Position numbers and translations under genes: made by a program. Shown here one piece after another: positions 22,560 to 33,980 of a stretch of DNA of 64,000 nucleotides. Source of the DNA: Selaginella moellendorffii. Lineage: Eukaryota > Streptophyta > Lycopodiopsida > Selaginellales > Selaginellaceae. A model generated the notes under the pieces. It worked only from the letters and a program-made list of their open reading frames with translations. It did not search any database and was not told the DNA's origin. The stretch spans positions 1,658,672 through 1,722,671 of the forward strand of contig NW_003314268.1 in NCBI RefSeq assembly GCF_000143415.4, given 5' to 3'. Numbering within the stretch: position 1 is the stretch's first letter; each line of letters opens with the position of its first letter.

Positions 22560-23705
22560 TGTAAGCGACTAAATTTTTCCATTCTACTTTAGTCACTTAA
22601 CCACACCTTTGACCACTTGGAGGAGTCTCATTCACAACCTCCATAAGTCCCATTCAGGACTTGGGGCTTGCTAGCCCCGAGAATGGCATCCATGCCACTC
22701 AACTTTTGCACTTGGTCCAAGTGCTCCACGTGTCCGATCCCATGACCGACACCCAAAGGTACCACTGACATCTTGGCCCGTTACGCTAAGGCCATGCCCA
22801 TTCACCTTTGCTGCGCAAATGGTCCAATACCACTTGCATCACCATCCCGTCTCTCCAAGACTGGGCCATCTGTCTACGAGGGGTCATCCTAGATCCACTC
22901 CTTAGCATCCTTAGGATGCCCACAGACCTGGGGAATCGCCTTCCCCAAAGTCCCTTTGTCAGTTCCTACCAAGTCCCTTTCTGCCCCTGGCCGTGTTTGC
23001 CAACACTGCCACTGGATCGAGGCCCACAGGCCCGACCACTAAGTCCCACGGTCCTCTGGGACTTCCTCACCACACGACTGTGTCCTTGGTCACTACCCCA
23101 GAGGACTGCTCCTCTTCCTTTCCACAGTCTGGGCCTTTGGGACGATATTTCGGAACACCGTGGCCTTACGCGAGCCACCTGGGTACTCTCCCCACCTATC
23201 GCCTTTAGGTGCTCTAGCCATGGGCTTAGAGCGAGGTTCCGTTGAGCCACGCCTGGTATCCAAGTAGGTAGTGCCACCCACACTTGGACTGGGAGCATCG
23301 GCCAGTCGATCTCCCGGGGGAACTAGAGCCGGCTCTTGAACACTTCACCAAGCTACCCCGCTTGTCGGTCCGTATTCACTCTAGTCTTGGACTTCCCAAT
23401 GGTCAGTTCATCACCCAACACTGGGTCTGGCCTTCCTGGGCCAAACTGGCCTTTCCTGGCCAAACTGGCTCCACTGTAGTCCTCCCCCTACTATACTTTT
23501 GGAGCTCACCAAACCCCCCAGGGTCTGGGAGACGAACGCTTTGGGCTTTCACCCTCTCAGGCTCCAGACTCGGACTCGGACTCGGACTCGGACTCGGACT
23601 CGGACTCGGACTCGGACTCGGACTCGGACTCGGACTCGGATTCGGACTCGGACTCGGGCTCGGGCTCGGTCTCGGCCTCGGCCTCGGTCTCGGTCTCGGT
23701 CCCGA

Positions 23706-23743
<38 letters not shown>

Positions 23744-24285
23744 CCAGTCTCGGTCTCGGTCTCGACTTCGGACTCCATCTCGGACTCCATCTCGGACTCC
23801 ATCTCGGACTCCATCTCGGGTCCATCTCGGACTCCACTTCGGACTCCAACTCGGGTCCACCTCGGACTCCACTTCGGACTCCATCTCGGACTCCATCTCG
23901 AGTCCATCTCGGACTCTACTTCGGACTCCAACTCGGGTCCATCTCGGACTCCACTTCGGACTCCAACTCGGGTCCATCTCGGACTCCACTTCGGACTCCA
24001 ACTCGGGTCCATCTCGGACTCCACTTCGGACTCCAACTTGAGTCCATCTCGGACACTCCCACGTGTCATGTGTTGGTCCTTTTGGGTCCCTTTTTGGAGC
24101 CTCGCCTTTTGCTCGCTTCATGCTCGTTCCTCGAGCACTTCGTTGGGAGTTCCACTCCCGCTCTTGACTTTTCAAGTCGGAGCTTTTGGTCCAAACGTGT
24201 TACGCTCGTTTGGCTCTCGCTTTGGCCACTACCATGTGGCGCCCTTCTGGCTCCACTTTGGGGCCTAGGGATTTTGTGTCTCACA
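22560..24285 (-). mobile_element. Solo LTR of the large LARD-like family (well kept)
   Basis: On the minus strand it runs from TGTGAGACACAAAATCCC to AGTCGCTTACA, 1726 bp, flanked by a perfect 5-bp duplication CCATC (22555-22559 and 24286-24290). Positions 23567-24055 are a compound satellite of GGACTC, GGTCTC and the 12-mer GGACTCCATCTC. Because these units are multiples of three, all six frames stay open and give false proteins (Arg-Thr, Gly-Leu, Asp-Ser repeats). There is no internal region or second LTR next to it. Confidence 0.93.
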
Positions 24286-24290
24286 CCATC

Positions 24291-24750
24291 ATGGATTATA
24301 CTTTACATAAAAGAATATTATTAATAGCATAACTAAATAAATATATATTTACCTTGGATTATACACAATAGTAGTCATTGTAGACTATTTGGGAATTCTA
24401 TGTGTATGATTAAAGCACACCCAAGAATATTGCAAATCTATATATAGCTGTATCCACTTGATGAGATCAGCTCCACTTCCAATACCATCCATCAACATCT
24501 TGAAAACATAATATCATTCTTTGGCTTCAATTTGGATTAGTCCCAAAAAAGTAATGCTTTGGAAGAAGTTGTAACTAAACTCATTTTTAAGCTTTAAAAT
24601 TGCATCAAAACTTGAGGAATTCTAAAAAAAAGAGAGATTTCCTTTTAGAGTTTTCTATCACAATTTACATCCTATAAAGATATTTTAAAGTAAGTATAAA
24701 ATAATATTTTAAATTGACTAGATCTTTCATTTATTGGTAAGTGCCAAAAG
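24291..24750. other. AT-rich spacer, nothing recognised
   Basis: Lies between two solo LTRs. No frame longer than about 40 codons has any recognisable content. Confidence 0.5.
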
Positions 24751-25713
24751 ACTATTGTGAGACACAAAATCCCTAGGCCCCAAAGTGGAGCCAGAAAGGG
24801 TGCCACGTGGTAGTGGCCAAAGCGAAAGCCAAACGAGTGTAACACGTTTGGACTAAAAGCTCTGACTTGGAAGGTCGAGAGTGGGAGTGGAACTCCCAAT
24901 AAAGTGCTCAAGGAACGAGCACGAAGCGAGCAATAAGCAAGGCTCCAAAAAGGGACCCAAAAAGGACCAACACATGACACATGGAAGTGTCCGAGATGGA
25001 GTCCGAGGCAGACCCGAGTTGGAGTCCGAGATGGACCCGAAGTGGAGTCCGAGATGGACTTGAAGTGGAGTCCGAGATGGACCCGAAGTGGAGTCCGAGA
25101 TGGAGTCCGAGATGGAGTCCGAGATGGACCCGAGATGGAGTCCGAGATGGACCCGAAGTGGAGTCCGATATGGAGTCCGAGATGGAGTCCGAGATGGACC
25201 CGAAGTGGAGTCCGAGATGGAGTCCGATATGGAGTCCGAGATGGAATCCAATATGGATCCGAGATGGACCCAAAGTGGAGTCCGAGATGGAGTCTGATAT
25301 GGAGTCTGAGATGGATCCGAGATGGACCCGAAGTGGAGTCTGAGATGGAGTCCAAGATGGACTGAGATGGAGTCCGAGATGGACCCGAGATGGAGTCCGA
25401 GATGGACCCGAGATGGAGTCTGAGATGGACCCAAGATGGAGTCCGAGATGGACCCGAGATGGAGTCCAAGATGGACCCGAGATGGAGTCTGAGATGGACC
25501 TGAGATGGAGTCCGAGATGGAGTCCGAGATGGAACCGAGACCGGGACTGAGACCGAGACCGAGACCAAGACCGAGACCGAGACCGAGACCGAGTCCGAGT
25601 CCGAATCCGGGACCGAGACCGAGTCCGAGTCCGAGTCCGAGTCCGAGTCCGAATACTAATACAGGCAGTTGGGTGAAAGCCCAAAGCGATTGTCCCCTAG
25701 GGGGGAGGGGGGG

Positions 25714-26132
25714 TGAAAACTCCTGGACTCTCTGGACTAGGAGGAAAATGTCCACACAAGATCTTCCTAGGAGATTCAAATCTAATCTAGTCCCTAACTC
25801 TAAAACTACACTACAAAATGAATGCACTTACCTGCTTGAGCCAAGCCAAGTAGAGACTGTGAACATGTGCTTGAAGGTGCTAGTCCCACGCCTTTGATCC
25901 CTTGAAGGCGGTGGGTAAGTAAGACATTGCTGTGAAGAGCCGAAGAGATAGGCAAAATGACGATGTATTGCAATGTATTTTGTATTAGGGATCTGTCTAA
26001 AAACATTCTAAGTCCTACTTTTATAGTCGCTACTGTTCACGTCAAGGTTAGGAATATAGTCCTAACCTTGAACCTCTCAAGTTTACTTTCCTAAGCTTGA
26101 ATCCTCGAGCTTGTCTTTTTCTCCCTTCTCCA
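25714..26132 (-). repeat. 3' LTR of the gag-only element
   Basis: 419 bp, TG...CA ends on the minus strand, two differences from the copy at 30782. Confidence 0.93.
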
Positions 26133-26399
26133 CTCTCCTACGACTGCCTTGTGCTGCGTCCCGCAGTCACTGCTCCATTGCTGGTAGCTGCTCCCTCATG
26201 TGGCTCCTCCTCCTCTTCCTCCTCTTCATAAGTCTGAGCTGCTTCCTCAAAGTCTTGTGATCTGAATTTGACCAGCTTCTTCCCGAGATCAGTTGCACAA
26301 ACGCCTCTTCTCGAAACTTTAAACATCCGACTTGAAACAGCCACAACTTCTCCTGGACGGCTTTCAATTTTGCTGCTTTACTACTTACTTCCTCTACTC

Positions 26400-28780
26400 C
26401 TACAGAGCTACAAAGGATGAAACCAGCTTGCCTCTGTCCCACCAGAACCTGAGAAACACACTTCCTCGTCTCTTCACCAACTTCACACCAGCCACGTTCA
26501 AGTGCAAACTTTGGCCTGGGTATATGGCTCCTCTTGATGGCTGCTCCACAAGGTTCTGAACTTCTACACCTCTTTGTTGTCTAACATCTTCTTCTTTCTT
26601 CTTCACAACAGCTTTCTGCTCCAAGCCAGCTTGACCAGCTGCTGCTTGTTCCACGTCAAACTCTGGCACTGAATTTTTCTTCTGCTCCGTTTGCTCACAA
26701 AACTTCGGAAGCACCACCTCAAGTTCCTGCGTCTGAAACACCTTTAGCCACTGCAGGTCTTCGTCTTCTTCTGCTGGTTGCTCAATCTGATCAGGCTGTT
26801 CATCTTCCACCAGGTTTTGCTTCAACCTTGCTTCAGCTTGCTCTTCCACATGAAACTTTTCTTTCTGCTGAACAGGTGCTAGCTCCTCTTGGGTAAAACT
26901 TCTTGTTTCTTGATTGTTTGATTGTTTGTCGTGTTCTTTGATTGTTTCTGGATCTTGTGCTTGCAATTCAGCTTGAATTGCTTTAAGTATTTTCTTGCTT
27001 TTCTTCCATTCGGCTTCTGGGATAATTTCAACTTCATCATTGTAATCTTGTTCTTCCAGATTATCTAGTTGCTGATACTTGTATTGTTGTCTCGTGATAG
27101 TTCGTATTGCTGGTTCTTCAAAAGTTTGTGGTTCGTCAATTTCCACCTCAACATTCCGTGCTGCTGGTGGTCTTGGTCTCGGAGCCTGATTGTTTACTCC
27201 TTGGTTATTCTTGCGATTTGCATTTTGGTAAGGTTGTCGAGGTTGATTATCTTGTTGTGGTGCAGGTCGCTGGTTGTAATTGTAACCTTGAGCTTGAGGT
27301 GGTCTTTGATTATAGTTGCGATATGGTTCTTGATCATAATTGTAATTTCGTGGGGGAGGACATTGGTAGTTGTCATGAGGTCCATCACGTTGCTGATATG
27401 TATTGTAGTTTCTTCCATAATTTCCAGAATAGTTGTTTGGTCTTTGATCTTGAGGGGGTATTCTATTGTAGTTGCAATTGTTCTGACGGTAAAAGTTTCC
27501 TCTTTGATTGTACAAATTATCATCACGTTGATAATAATTGTTATATCTTGGAGGTTCATTGCGTGGTGGTCGTGCATTTTTATTCCAATTTCCTTGATAT
27601 CGAAGATTGGGCTCTCGACGAGAAGTATTCTCGATTCTTGAAACTTCCATTGTATTCCTAAATCGGCAATTCTTGGCTATATGGCCTTCTCTATCGCAAA
27701 TTTGACATTTTGGAAGCTGAAATTTGCATTCCAAATATGTATGTCCTTCATTTTTACACTTTGTACACCACACTCCTTCCTTGAGTTCGGTTTGTGAGAT
27801 TTTCCTGATTATTTCCTTCAAGTCTTGGTTTTTTGATGGTTTCTTCTTTGTCTTGATGCGGATTTCTTCCTCTTCTTCATCATCTGAACTATCATCGGTT
27901 TGTGAAGGTCCCACTTTTGTGAATTGCTTAAATCGTTTTTCTAATGTCAAGATTTCTTTGGAGAGTGTATCGACATTTTCTTCATCCGGATTCTCTGCTG
28001 CAGCAGCGAGTGCTACCATGTTTCTATAGATTTCTTTAAGGCCTTGTATATAGGACAAGCTTTTTCCTTTTCCGTTATCAAATCCTTGCAACGCTTTGCA
28101 TGGAACTTAAATCTTCGAGTGTAATCTTGAATACCTTCACGTGGTTTTTGTTTGAAATTCTTGATGATCTCATAGTGTTCTTCTTGAGTTCCTCCAGTCT
28201 GGAATTGTTCTTTAAATTGTGTGATCTTTTCATCATGGGTCATCGCATCATCGAGTGTGTTGTGCCAATCGAGGGCTTTTCCTTTAAGTGTGTATGGGAA
28301 AAGTATTTCTCGATGCATTTCTTGCTTGTTCATCTTTACAATTTGATCAAATTGTTTGAGATGCTGGTTCGCATCTTCGGTTTTTCCACCGGTAAAAATG
28401 GGATAGGAAATCATGTTCCCTATAGCTGTTGCTAGGTTGATGATTGCCATTTGTTGTTGTAGACTTTGTTGGATAAGTTGTTCTTCTGGTGAATTAGGAT
28501 ATGAGTAAAACTCTGGTGCTGTGAATTCTGCCTCTTCAAACGGCTCAAACTCTGGGACGTCTTCAATATTTGGTTCTTCTTTGTCTTCTGCCGAGTTGCT
28601 TGACTCGGGTACTTGAATTTGTTTATCGTCTTTGTCGTACTTCTTTAATATTGTTTCTAAGATTTGTTGTTGTTGTTCTTCTAACTTTTCCTTTTCTATC
28701 TCTTCCTTTCTTACTTCTCGAGTCTTTTGTTGAAGATCTCTTTCCCGGATCTTGATTGGGTCTGGTTTATGTTTGTGCAT
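26400..28780 (-). CDS. Gag polyprotein with two CCHC zinc knuckles, in two frames
   Basis: The first frame (28780-28013, 255 codons) starts with a Lys/Glu-rich coiled-coil-like region and then a retrotransposon Gag domain (YPIFTGGKTEDANQHLKQF; GKALDWHNTL; GIQDYTRRFKFHAKRC). The second frame (to 26400) continues it: GLKEIYRNMVALAAAAENP, an acidic stretch, then CTKCKNEGHTYLEC and CQICDREGHIAKNC, both CX2CX4HX4C. A long Asn/Tyr/Arg/Gln-rich tract and a Glu-rich tail follow. Natural continuity needs a -1 shift near 28050-28060, at a GGAAAAAGC run; this is either a one-base loss or slippage. The protein would package element RNA in cytoplasmic particles. No protease follows. Confidence 0.85.
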
Positions 28781-29020
28781 TCAGTTTTCTAAATCTTCTC
28801 GACTTAAATGCCGAGGTAAACTTCCTGAATTTTGTGATTCATCTACGGTGTGTTGAATCAAATGTTGTTTTTCATAGATTGCAAAGTCAAGCTCTTATGT
28901 CTTGAGTCTTTTGCAGGTTTGTATTTTGTCATATAAATGCGAAGTCAAGCTCTTATGTCTTGAGTCTTCAATCGAGTGTTTGTTTCTCGATTCTTCCCGA
29001 GTTTCTTCTCGAGGTCACTT

Positions 29021-29776
29021 TCATGAGTCTAGCTCAGGAAAGGTCTTGTATTTGAAAAATTTGGTGGTGTAAGTAAGCATGATTTTGTTTGTTGGAAGGA
29101 GGTCGGTTGTGTCATAAATTGATCGGTGTAGCTGTTTGCTAGTAATATTTGGTGCTGCTCTCCAACTTTGGGATCGAGCAGGTATGCAAATGATTGCAAC
29201 TCTCTTTAGGAGTCCAATCTTTTCTAAATTCTTGAATAATTGTTTTGGTCTTTTACAATATGTTGGTCGTACGGGAATGCAAGCTCTCACTATGAGCATT
29301 TGTGTTTCCCAGTCGATAGTAATATTTGAAAATGCTAAATACAGTAGTGGTTGTATTTTTAATGTTCTCACTTCTCCTTCTCCGATTGATACGGGTTTCC
29401 AACTTCGTGATTCCTGTATGTTTTTCTTCTCAAATGGTGTCCACACGTCAAGGTATGGATTCCAACAAATTTTTGTTGCTTTAAGCCTATGCGTGTGCGG
29501 ATCTATCCAGCGCTCGTTTGCCCACAGTCCTTCCTTTATCTTGAGGTTAGTAAGCTCATGTATTGCGCTTCCAACCGGTGTAATAAATCCTCTTACAAAT
29601 TGCTGTCCAAGTATTTCCTGTATTTCTCTAAGCAGGAACCTTGGAATTTCTTCGTAAATTCGAGTGACAGCATCCCAAGTATGCCACTCAACTTCTTCCT
29701 TGAGACAAATAAATTCTTGATCAATGTACACGAAAGATCTCCACGAGAGCTCGAGGATGATTCTCCACGTATACAA
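29021..29776 (-). CDS. Unknown protein of the gag-only element (251 aa)
   Basis: An intact frame upstream of gag, in the same orientation, 240 nt before the gag start. The product is basic-aromatic, rich in Trp and Ile, with no signal peptide or clear membrane segment; notable pieces are WDAVTRIYEEIPRFLLREIQ, VRACIPVRPTYCKRPKQLF and IPARSQSWRAAPN. I recognise no protease, RT, envelope or RNase H signature. Its openness over 756 nt in an AT-rich element with near-identical LTRs suggests recent selection or simply recent insertion. It may be an accessory protein or captured host sequence. Confidence 0.55.
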   Translation of the reverse strand: MYTWRIILELSWRSFVYIDQEFICLKEEVEWHTWDAVTRIYEEIPRFLLREIQEILGQQFVRGFITPVGSAIHELTNLKIKEGLWANERWIDPHTHRLKATKICWNPYLDVWTPFEKKNIQESRSWKPVSIGEGEVRTLKIQPLLYLAFSNITIDWETQMLIVRACIPVRPTYCKRPKQLFKNLEKIGLLKRVAIICIPARSQSWRAAPNITSKQLHRSIYDTTDLLPTNKIMLTYTTKFFKYKTFPELDS

Positions 29777-29879
29777 TTCTTGTTTATCTTGTTTTCCTAT
29801 AAACTGTGCGCCGTGTATGATAGCGCCGTTGCAAATTGGTGTATAGTTCTCCTTGTCTAATGTGTTGTGAACTAAATTA

Positions 29880-30781
29880 AAGATTCATTCCTAAATCTCA
29901 GATGGCAGCTGCCTGATGGCTTCTAAAAAGTTTTGAGAGTCTTGCATCTATCGAGGGATTTCCTCATCTCGCTGGTCTCTCGTGCAAGCCCAAAATTTCC
30001 ATTTTGCGTCATTGTTATCACTCTCCTTATGTGGGCTACAAAATTTTGGTGATTGTTCATTCTCTTTTATCATTCCTCCCCTTTGGTTCTTTCAATTTGC
30101 TGGACAAATTGTGTAATAGTCACAAGACTGTTTCTTTGAATTCTTGAAAGCAACTAGTGCTCTGTTTTTTTTTTTTTTTTTTTTTTTAAACTATCGTCAC
30201 TCTTTTTGGTGTCATTTTTGTGGGCTATTTCTTCTCATTTCTTTCTCTCTTCCGTTGCGGCAATGTCATCCCTGATTCACAGTCTTGCTTTTGCTTGTTT
30301 GCAAGTGTCACATCGCCATTTTGGATAGCATTGCTTGTATGGTTTAGCACAATTTCTGAATCCACACAAAAGGCAGTCCTTGTATCTTGTACAGCTTGTG
30401 TCTCCAAATGGGCAGTCGTGCTTTTTCATTCTTCCTCCATCTCCAGCCGCTAGAATTTTCCCTTGGTCGTTTCCTTATCGCAGATTCTTGGAATATTCGC
30501 TTTCTTCAACCTCTCGCCAAAAACAGTTACGCGTACGCTCCAAGTTTTCCATGACTTGGGTGGCTTCAATCTTCAAGTGTTCTTCATCTTTTGGTCTTAC
30601 GCTCCATTTGTTTCTTCATTCCTTCATGCTCTTCCACCATTTTTGTTTTACGGTCTTGTTTTTCTTGATTTTTTGGGCTTTTTCTTCCTATGCCATTTTC
30701 TTGAGCGTCTTTGGTCCGTTTTCCTTGAAGTTTTGGGGGAAATGATCGTCTTGATCTGCTCTATCCCTCTGTGGTCGCCAG
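29880..30781 (-). other. 5' leader of the gag-only element
   Basis: About 0.9 kb between the primer site and the first frame. It contains a run of about 22 T (30167-30188), which is poly(A) on the element's sense strand. No coding content was recognised. Confidence 0.55.
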
Positions 30782-31200
30782 TGAAAACTCCTGGACTCTC
30801 TGGACTAGGAGGAAAATGTCCACACAAGATCTTCCTAGGAGATTCAAATCTAATCTAGTCCCTAACTCTAAAACTACACTACAAAATGAATGCACTTACC
30901 TGCTTGAGCCAAGCCAAGTAGAGATTGTGAACATGTGCTTGAAGGTGCTAGTCCCACGCCTTTGATCCCTTGAAGGCGGTGGGTAAGTAAGACATTGCTG
31001 TGAAGAGCCGAAGAGATAGGCAAAATGACGATGTATTGCAATGTATTTTGTATTAGGGATCTGTCTAAAAACATTCTAAGTCCTACTTTTATAGTCGCTA
31101 CTGTTCACGTCAAGGTTAGGAATATAGTCCTAACCTTGAACCTCTCAAGTTTACTTTCCTAAGCTTGAATCCTCGAGCTTGTCTTTTTCTCCTTTCTCCA
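30782..31200 (-). repeat. 5' LTR of the gag-only element
   Basis: 419 bp, followed on the minus strand by the candidate primer site (about 30764-30780). Confidence 0.93.
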
Positions 31201-32168
31201 GGGGGGCTGCGGGGGGTTCCAAAAGTATAGTAGGGAGAGTGTGGGGGTTGGAACCTAGTGGAGCCAGTTTGGCCAGGAAAGGCCAGTTTGGCCCAGGAAG
31301 GCCAGACCCAATGTTGGGTGATGAACTGACCACTGGGAAGTCCAAGGCTAGAGTGAACACGGACCGACAAATGGGGTAGCTTGGTGAAGTGTTCAAGAGC
31401 CGACTCTAGTTCCCCCGGGAGATCGACTGGCCGATGCTCCCAGTCCAAGTGTGGGTGGCACTACCTACTTGGATACTAGGCATGGCTCAACGGAACCTCG
31501 CTCTAAGCCCATGGCTAGAGCACCCAAGGGCGGAAGGCGGGGAGAGTACCTAGGTGGCTCACGTAAGGCCACGGTGTTCCGAAATGTTGTCCCCAAAGGC
31601 CCAAATTGTGGAAAGGAAGAGGAGCAGTCCTCTGGGGTAGTGACCAAGGACACAGTCGTATGATGAGGAAGTCCCAAAGGACTGTGGGACTTAGTGGTCG
31701 GGCCTATGGGCCTCGATCTAGTGGCAGTGTTGGCAAACACGGCTAGGGGCAAAAAGGGACTTAGTGGGGACTGACAGAGGGATATTGGGGAAGGTTATTC
31801 CCCTTGTCGGTGAGCATCCTAAGGATGCTAAGGAGTGGATTTGAGATGACCACTCATGGATGGTTTGCCTAGGCCAAGACTGGGATGCATGTGGTATTGG
31901 ACTACCAGTGTGGCAAAAGTGATTGGGCATAGCCTTAGCGTGACAAGCTGCCATGTCGGTGGTACCTTTGAGTGTCGGTCATGGGATCGGACATGTGGAG
32001 CACTTGGACCAAGTGCAAATGTTGAGTGGCATGGATGCCATTCTCGGGGCTAGAAAGTCCCAAGTCCTAAATTGGACTTATGGAGGTTGTGAATGAGACT
32101 CCTCCAAGTGGTCGGAGGTGTGGTTAAGTGACTAAAGTAGAATGGAAAATTTAGTCGCTTACAACTAT

Positions 32169-33539
32169 CCATTGTTTTGCTTAATTATTGGGGTTAAAGT
32201 GTCATAGTGTTTAAATTGATCATAAATTTTTTTGAAGAATTAACTCATTTGCTACTTTAGTAGTATACTGTAGGTTGAGATCTTGGATTGATTTGCTACC
32301 TTTGAAATAATAAATGTAACCACATCCAAAGACTCTAAGCATATCCTATTTGCCATTGGATAGTTATGTTGACAAATGTGAATTGCTGCTTTTATGAACG
32401 TTACATTATTTGGGACAATAACATTCTCCTTCATATCATAGAAACTCTTTGTAAAAGTGACATTTTATAGAACCAAGTTGCTCTGTAAGTACCTCACCTC
32501 ATTTATGTAAAATATGTAACACACTATAAAACTGTTTGCAATTGAACTTTTGAAACCAATCGTAGTATGGGCTAAGCCATAAGTTTCACCCAAACAAGTC
32601 ATTAATGGTAATAAATTCTTATAACTATAACTTTATTTCATTTTCTCCAAAATTGATTTAAGGCTTTAAGGGGGATCTAGGGCTGATGTCAGCATTGGGT
32701 TAAGGTTTTTTGGCAGATGGGTTGAGCATGGCAAGGAGCAACAAGCATACAGTTAAGAAGCACTCTCTCACTGTTATGAGAATCACGATGGTGTTGCTTG
32801 AGCTCTTGTGACAGATCATGCTTGCCCAACTCAAGCCACTATGGCTGCCACGTGATGAAGTGTGGCACCATGTCTCCCCCCATGGCAAGCTTGACCCACC
32901 ACAAGAGCTTGGGCAACACCATAGTGATTCTCATGGTAGCCTCGACCATAGGAATTAAGCATGAATTACGCTATTGCATAAAAGGGAGCAACACCATGGC
33001 TTCCCCCCATAGCAAGTCCAAGTGGTGGTGCTTGCCACCATCTAAGCTACCGTGTGAGATGGAGTAGCGCCATGGCTCCCCCCATGGCAAGTCCAAGTGG
33101 TGGCACTTGCCACCATCTAAGCTACTACATGAGGGGGAGTGGTGTCATGGCTCCCCCCATGGCAAGTCTAAGTGGTGGGGGGATGCACTAGAATTAAGAT
33201 AAACATGATTTTTCTTGTAAGATATGTCTTGATTTTCCTTCATTTTAAGTATGTCTGAAGATCCAATAACAAGTGATGTTGTGATGATGATAGTGAGATA
33301 TCAAAGGAGAGAGTTGTCATTAGAAATGGAGTTGTTGATAGAAAAAAGATCCTTATGTGCTTTCTTTGGGTTTCATTCTAATTGGATTAAAATGTTATAA
33401 AGGGCTCAAGGTACAAGGTTGCTTTATGTTATAGTGATAGAGATTTCTTTAGGTGGAAAATGTATTTTGCACCAAATCTTATTGTAAAAGCAGAGTTTCA
33501 ACTAAAGGAGTTTATATAATGCAGCAACTTGGAGTAGAA
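32169..33539. other. Spacer with a 77-bp minisatellite
   Basis: Mostly AT-rich and empty. At about 32994-33185 a unit of about 77 bp (core ATGGCTCCCCCCATGGCAAG, then TCCAAGTGGTGG) is repeated about two and a half times. Related looser copies lie at about 32860-32930. No gene was recognised. Confidence 0.7.
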
Positions 33540-33980
33540 AGCTCTATTTCGTTAAAGTGGGAATTGTCATTATCCCACTTGTAAAATAAGGTTTCCAAAC
33601 CTTTATATAGTATATAAATATAACAAAATTCAACTGCATTGAGGCACATGCCATTTTATTTTAAACAAGGAAATATCTACTCAATCACTTCTCCTCCCAC
33701 TGCCACTGCTTCACCTCTCTCTTCTCCTTGTCATCGTCGTCCAATTTCTTTCCATCCTTTTAATATTGGCTCAGTTGCTCCGAGTCTAGGTGGAGCCCAA
33801 GTCCCCATTCAATCTTTACTTTCCCCTTATTAATAAAACAACTTCGTAGACTTCCAATAACATGCTATAACACTTCTAGTATAATGCAAATCCTCTCAAA
33901 GAATTGTCTTTTAATATTAATACAATGGCATGGAACCCCATGCCATAATAAGTTACATTTTTAAATAAATACATGCCATC

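Larger units (their letters stand above)
25714..31200 (-). mobile_element. Young non-autonomous LTR element with gag, no pol (TR-GAG-like)
   Basis: Two 419-bp LTRs (25714-26132 and 30782-31200) differ at only two positions by eye, so insertion was recent. On the minus strand they start TGGAGAA and end AGTTTTCA. The flanks share a GGGGG duplication in the host LTR. One base after the 5' LTR comes TGGCGACCACAGAGGGA, a candidate primer site, though I cannot name the tRNA. The 4.65-kb interior encodes a Gag with two zinc knuckles and one unknown protein. No protease, RT, RNase H or integrase signature appears in any frame. It must borrow those enzymes from an autonomous relative. Confidence 0.92.
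24756..32163 (+). mobile_element. Solo LTR split by a nested gag-only element
   Basis: The LTR starts with TGTGAGAC at 24756 and ends with CGCTTACA at 32163, flanked by the perfect duplication ACTAT (24751-24755 and 32164-32168). It is interrupted at 25713/31201 by a 5.5-kb LTR element. Without that insert and its 5-bp duplication the LTR is about 1.9 kb. The left part (24985-25660) carries the GGAGTCCGAGAT satellite, here longer than in the other copies. The right part (31201-32163) matches 22560-23500 in inverse. Confidence 0.93.

Noticed and set aside
22684-22700. GGCATCCATGCC palindrome in the LTR family as a member of the element A repeat
   Set aside because: It lacks the GTGNGGCC centre and is part of the aligned LTR sequence in all copies.
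23284-24324. Long frames on both strands rich in Arg-Thr, Gly-Leu or Glu-Ser repeats
   Set aside because: They come from a triplet-multiple satellite inside an LTR; all six frames are open together and the block has LTR ends and a target duplication.
24672-25827. Minus-strand frames of about 300 residues
   Set aside because: Same LTR satellite in the copy starting at 24756.
27069-27661. Two long plus-strand frames
   Set aside because: Antisense to the low-complexity Asn/Tyr/Arg-rich part of Gag.
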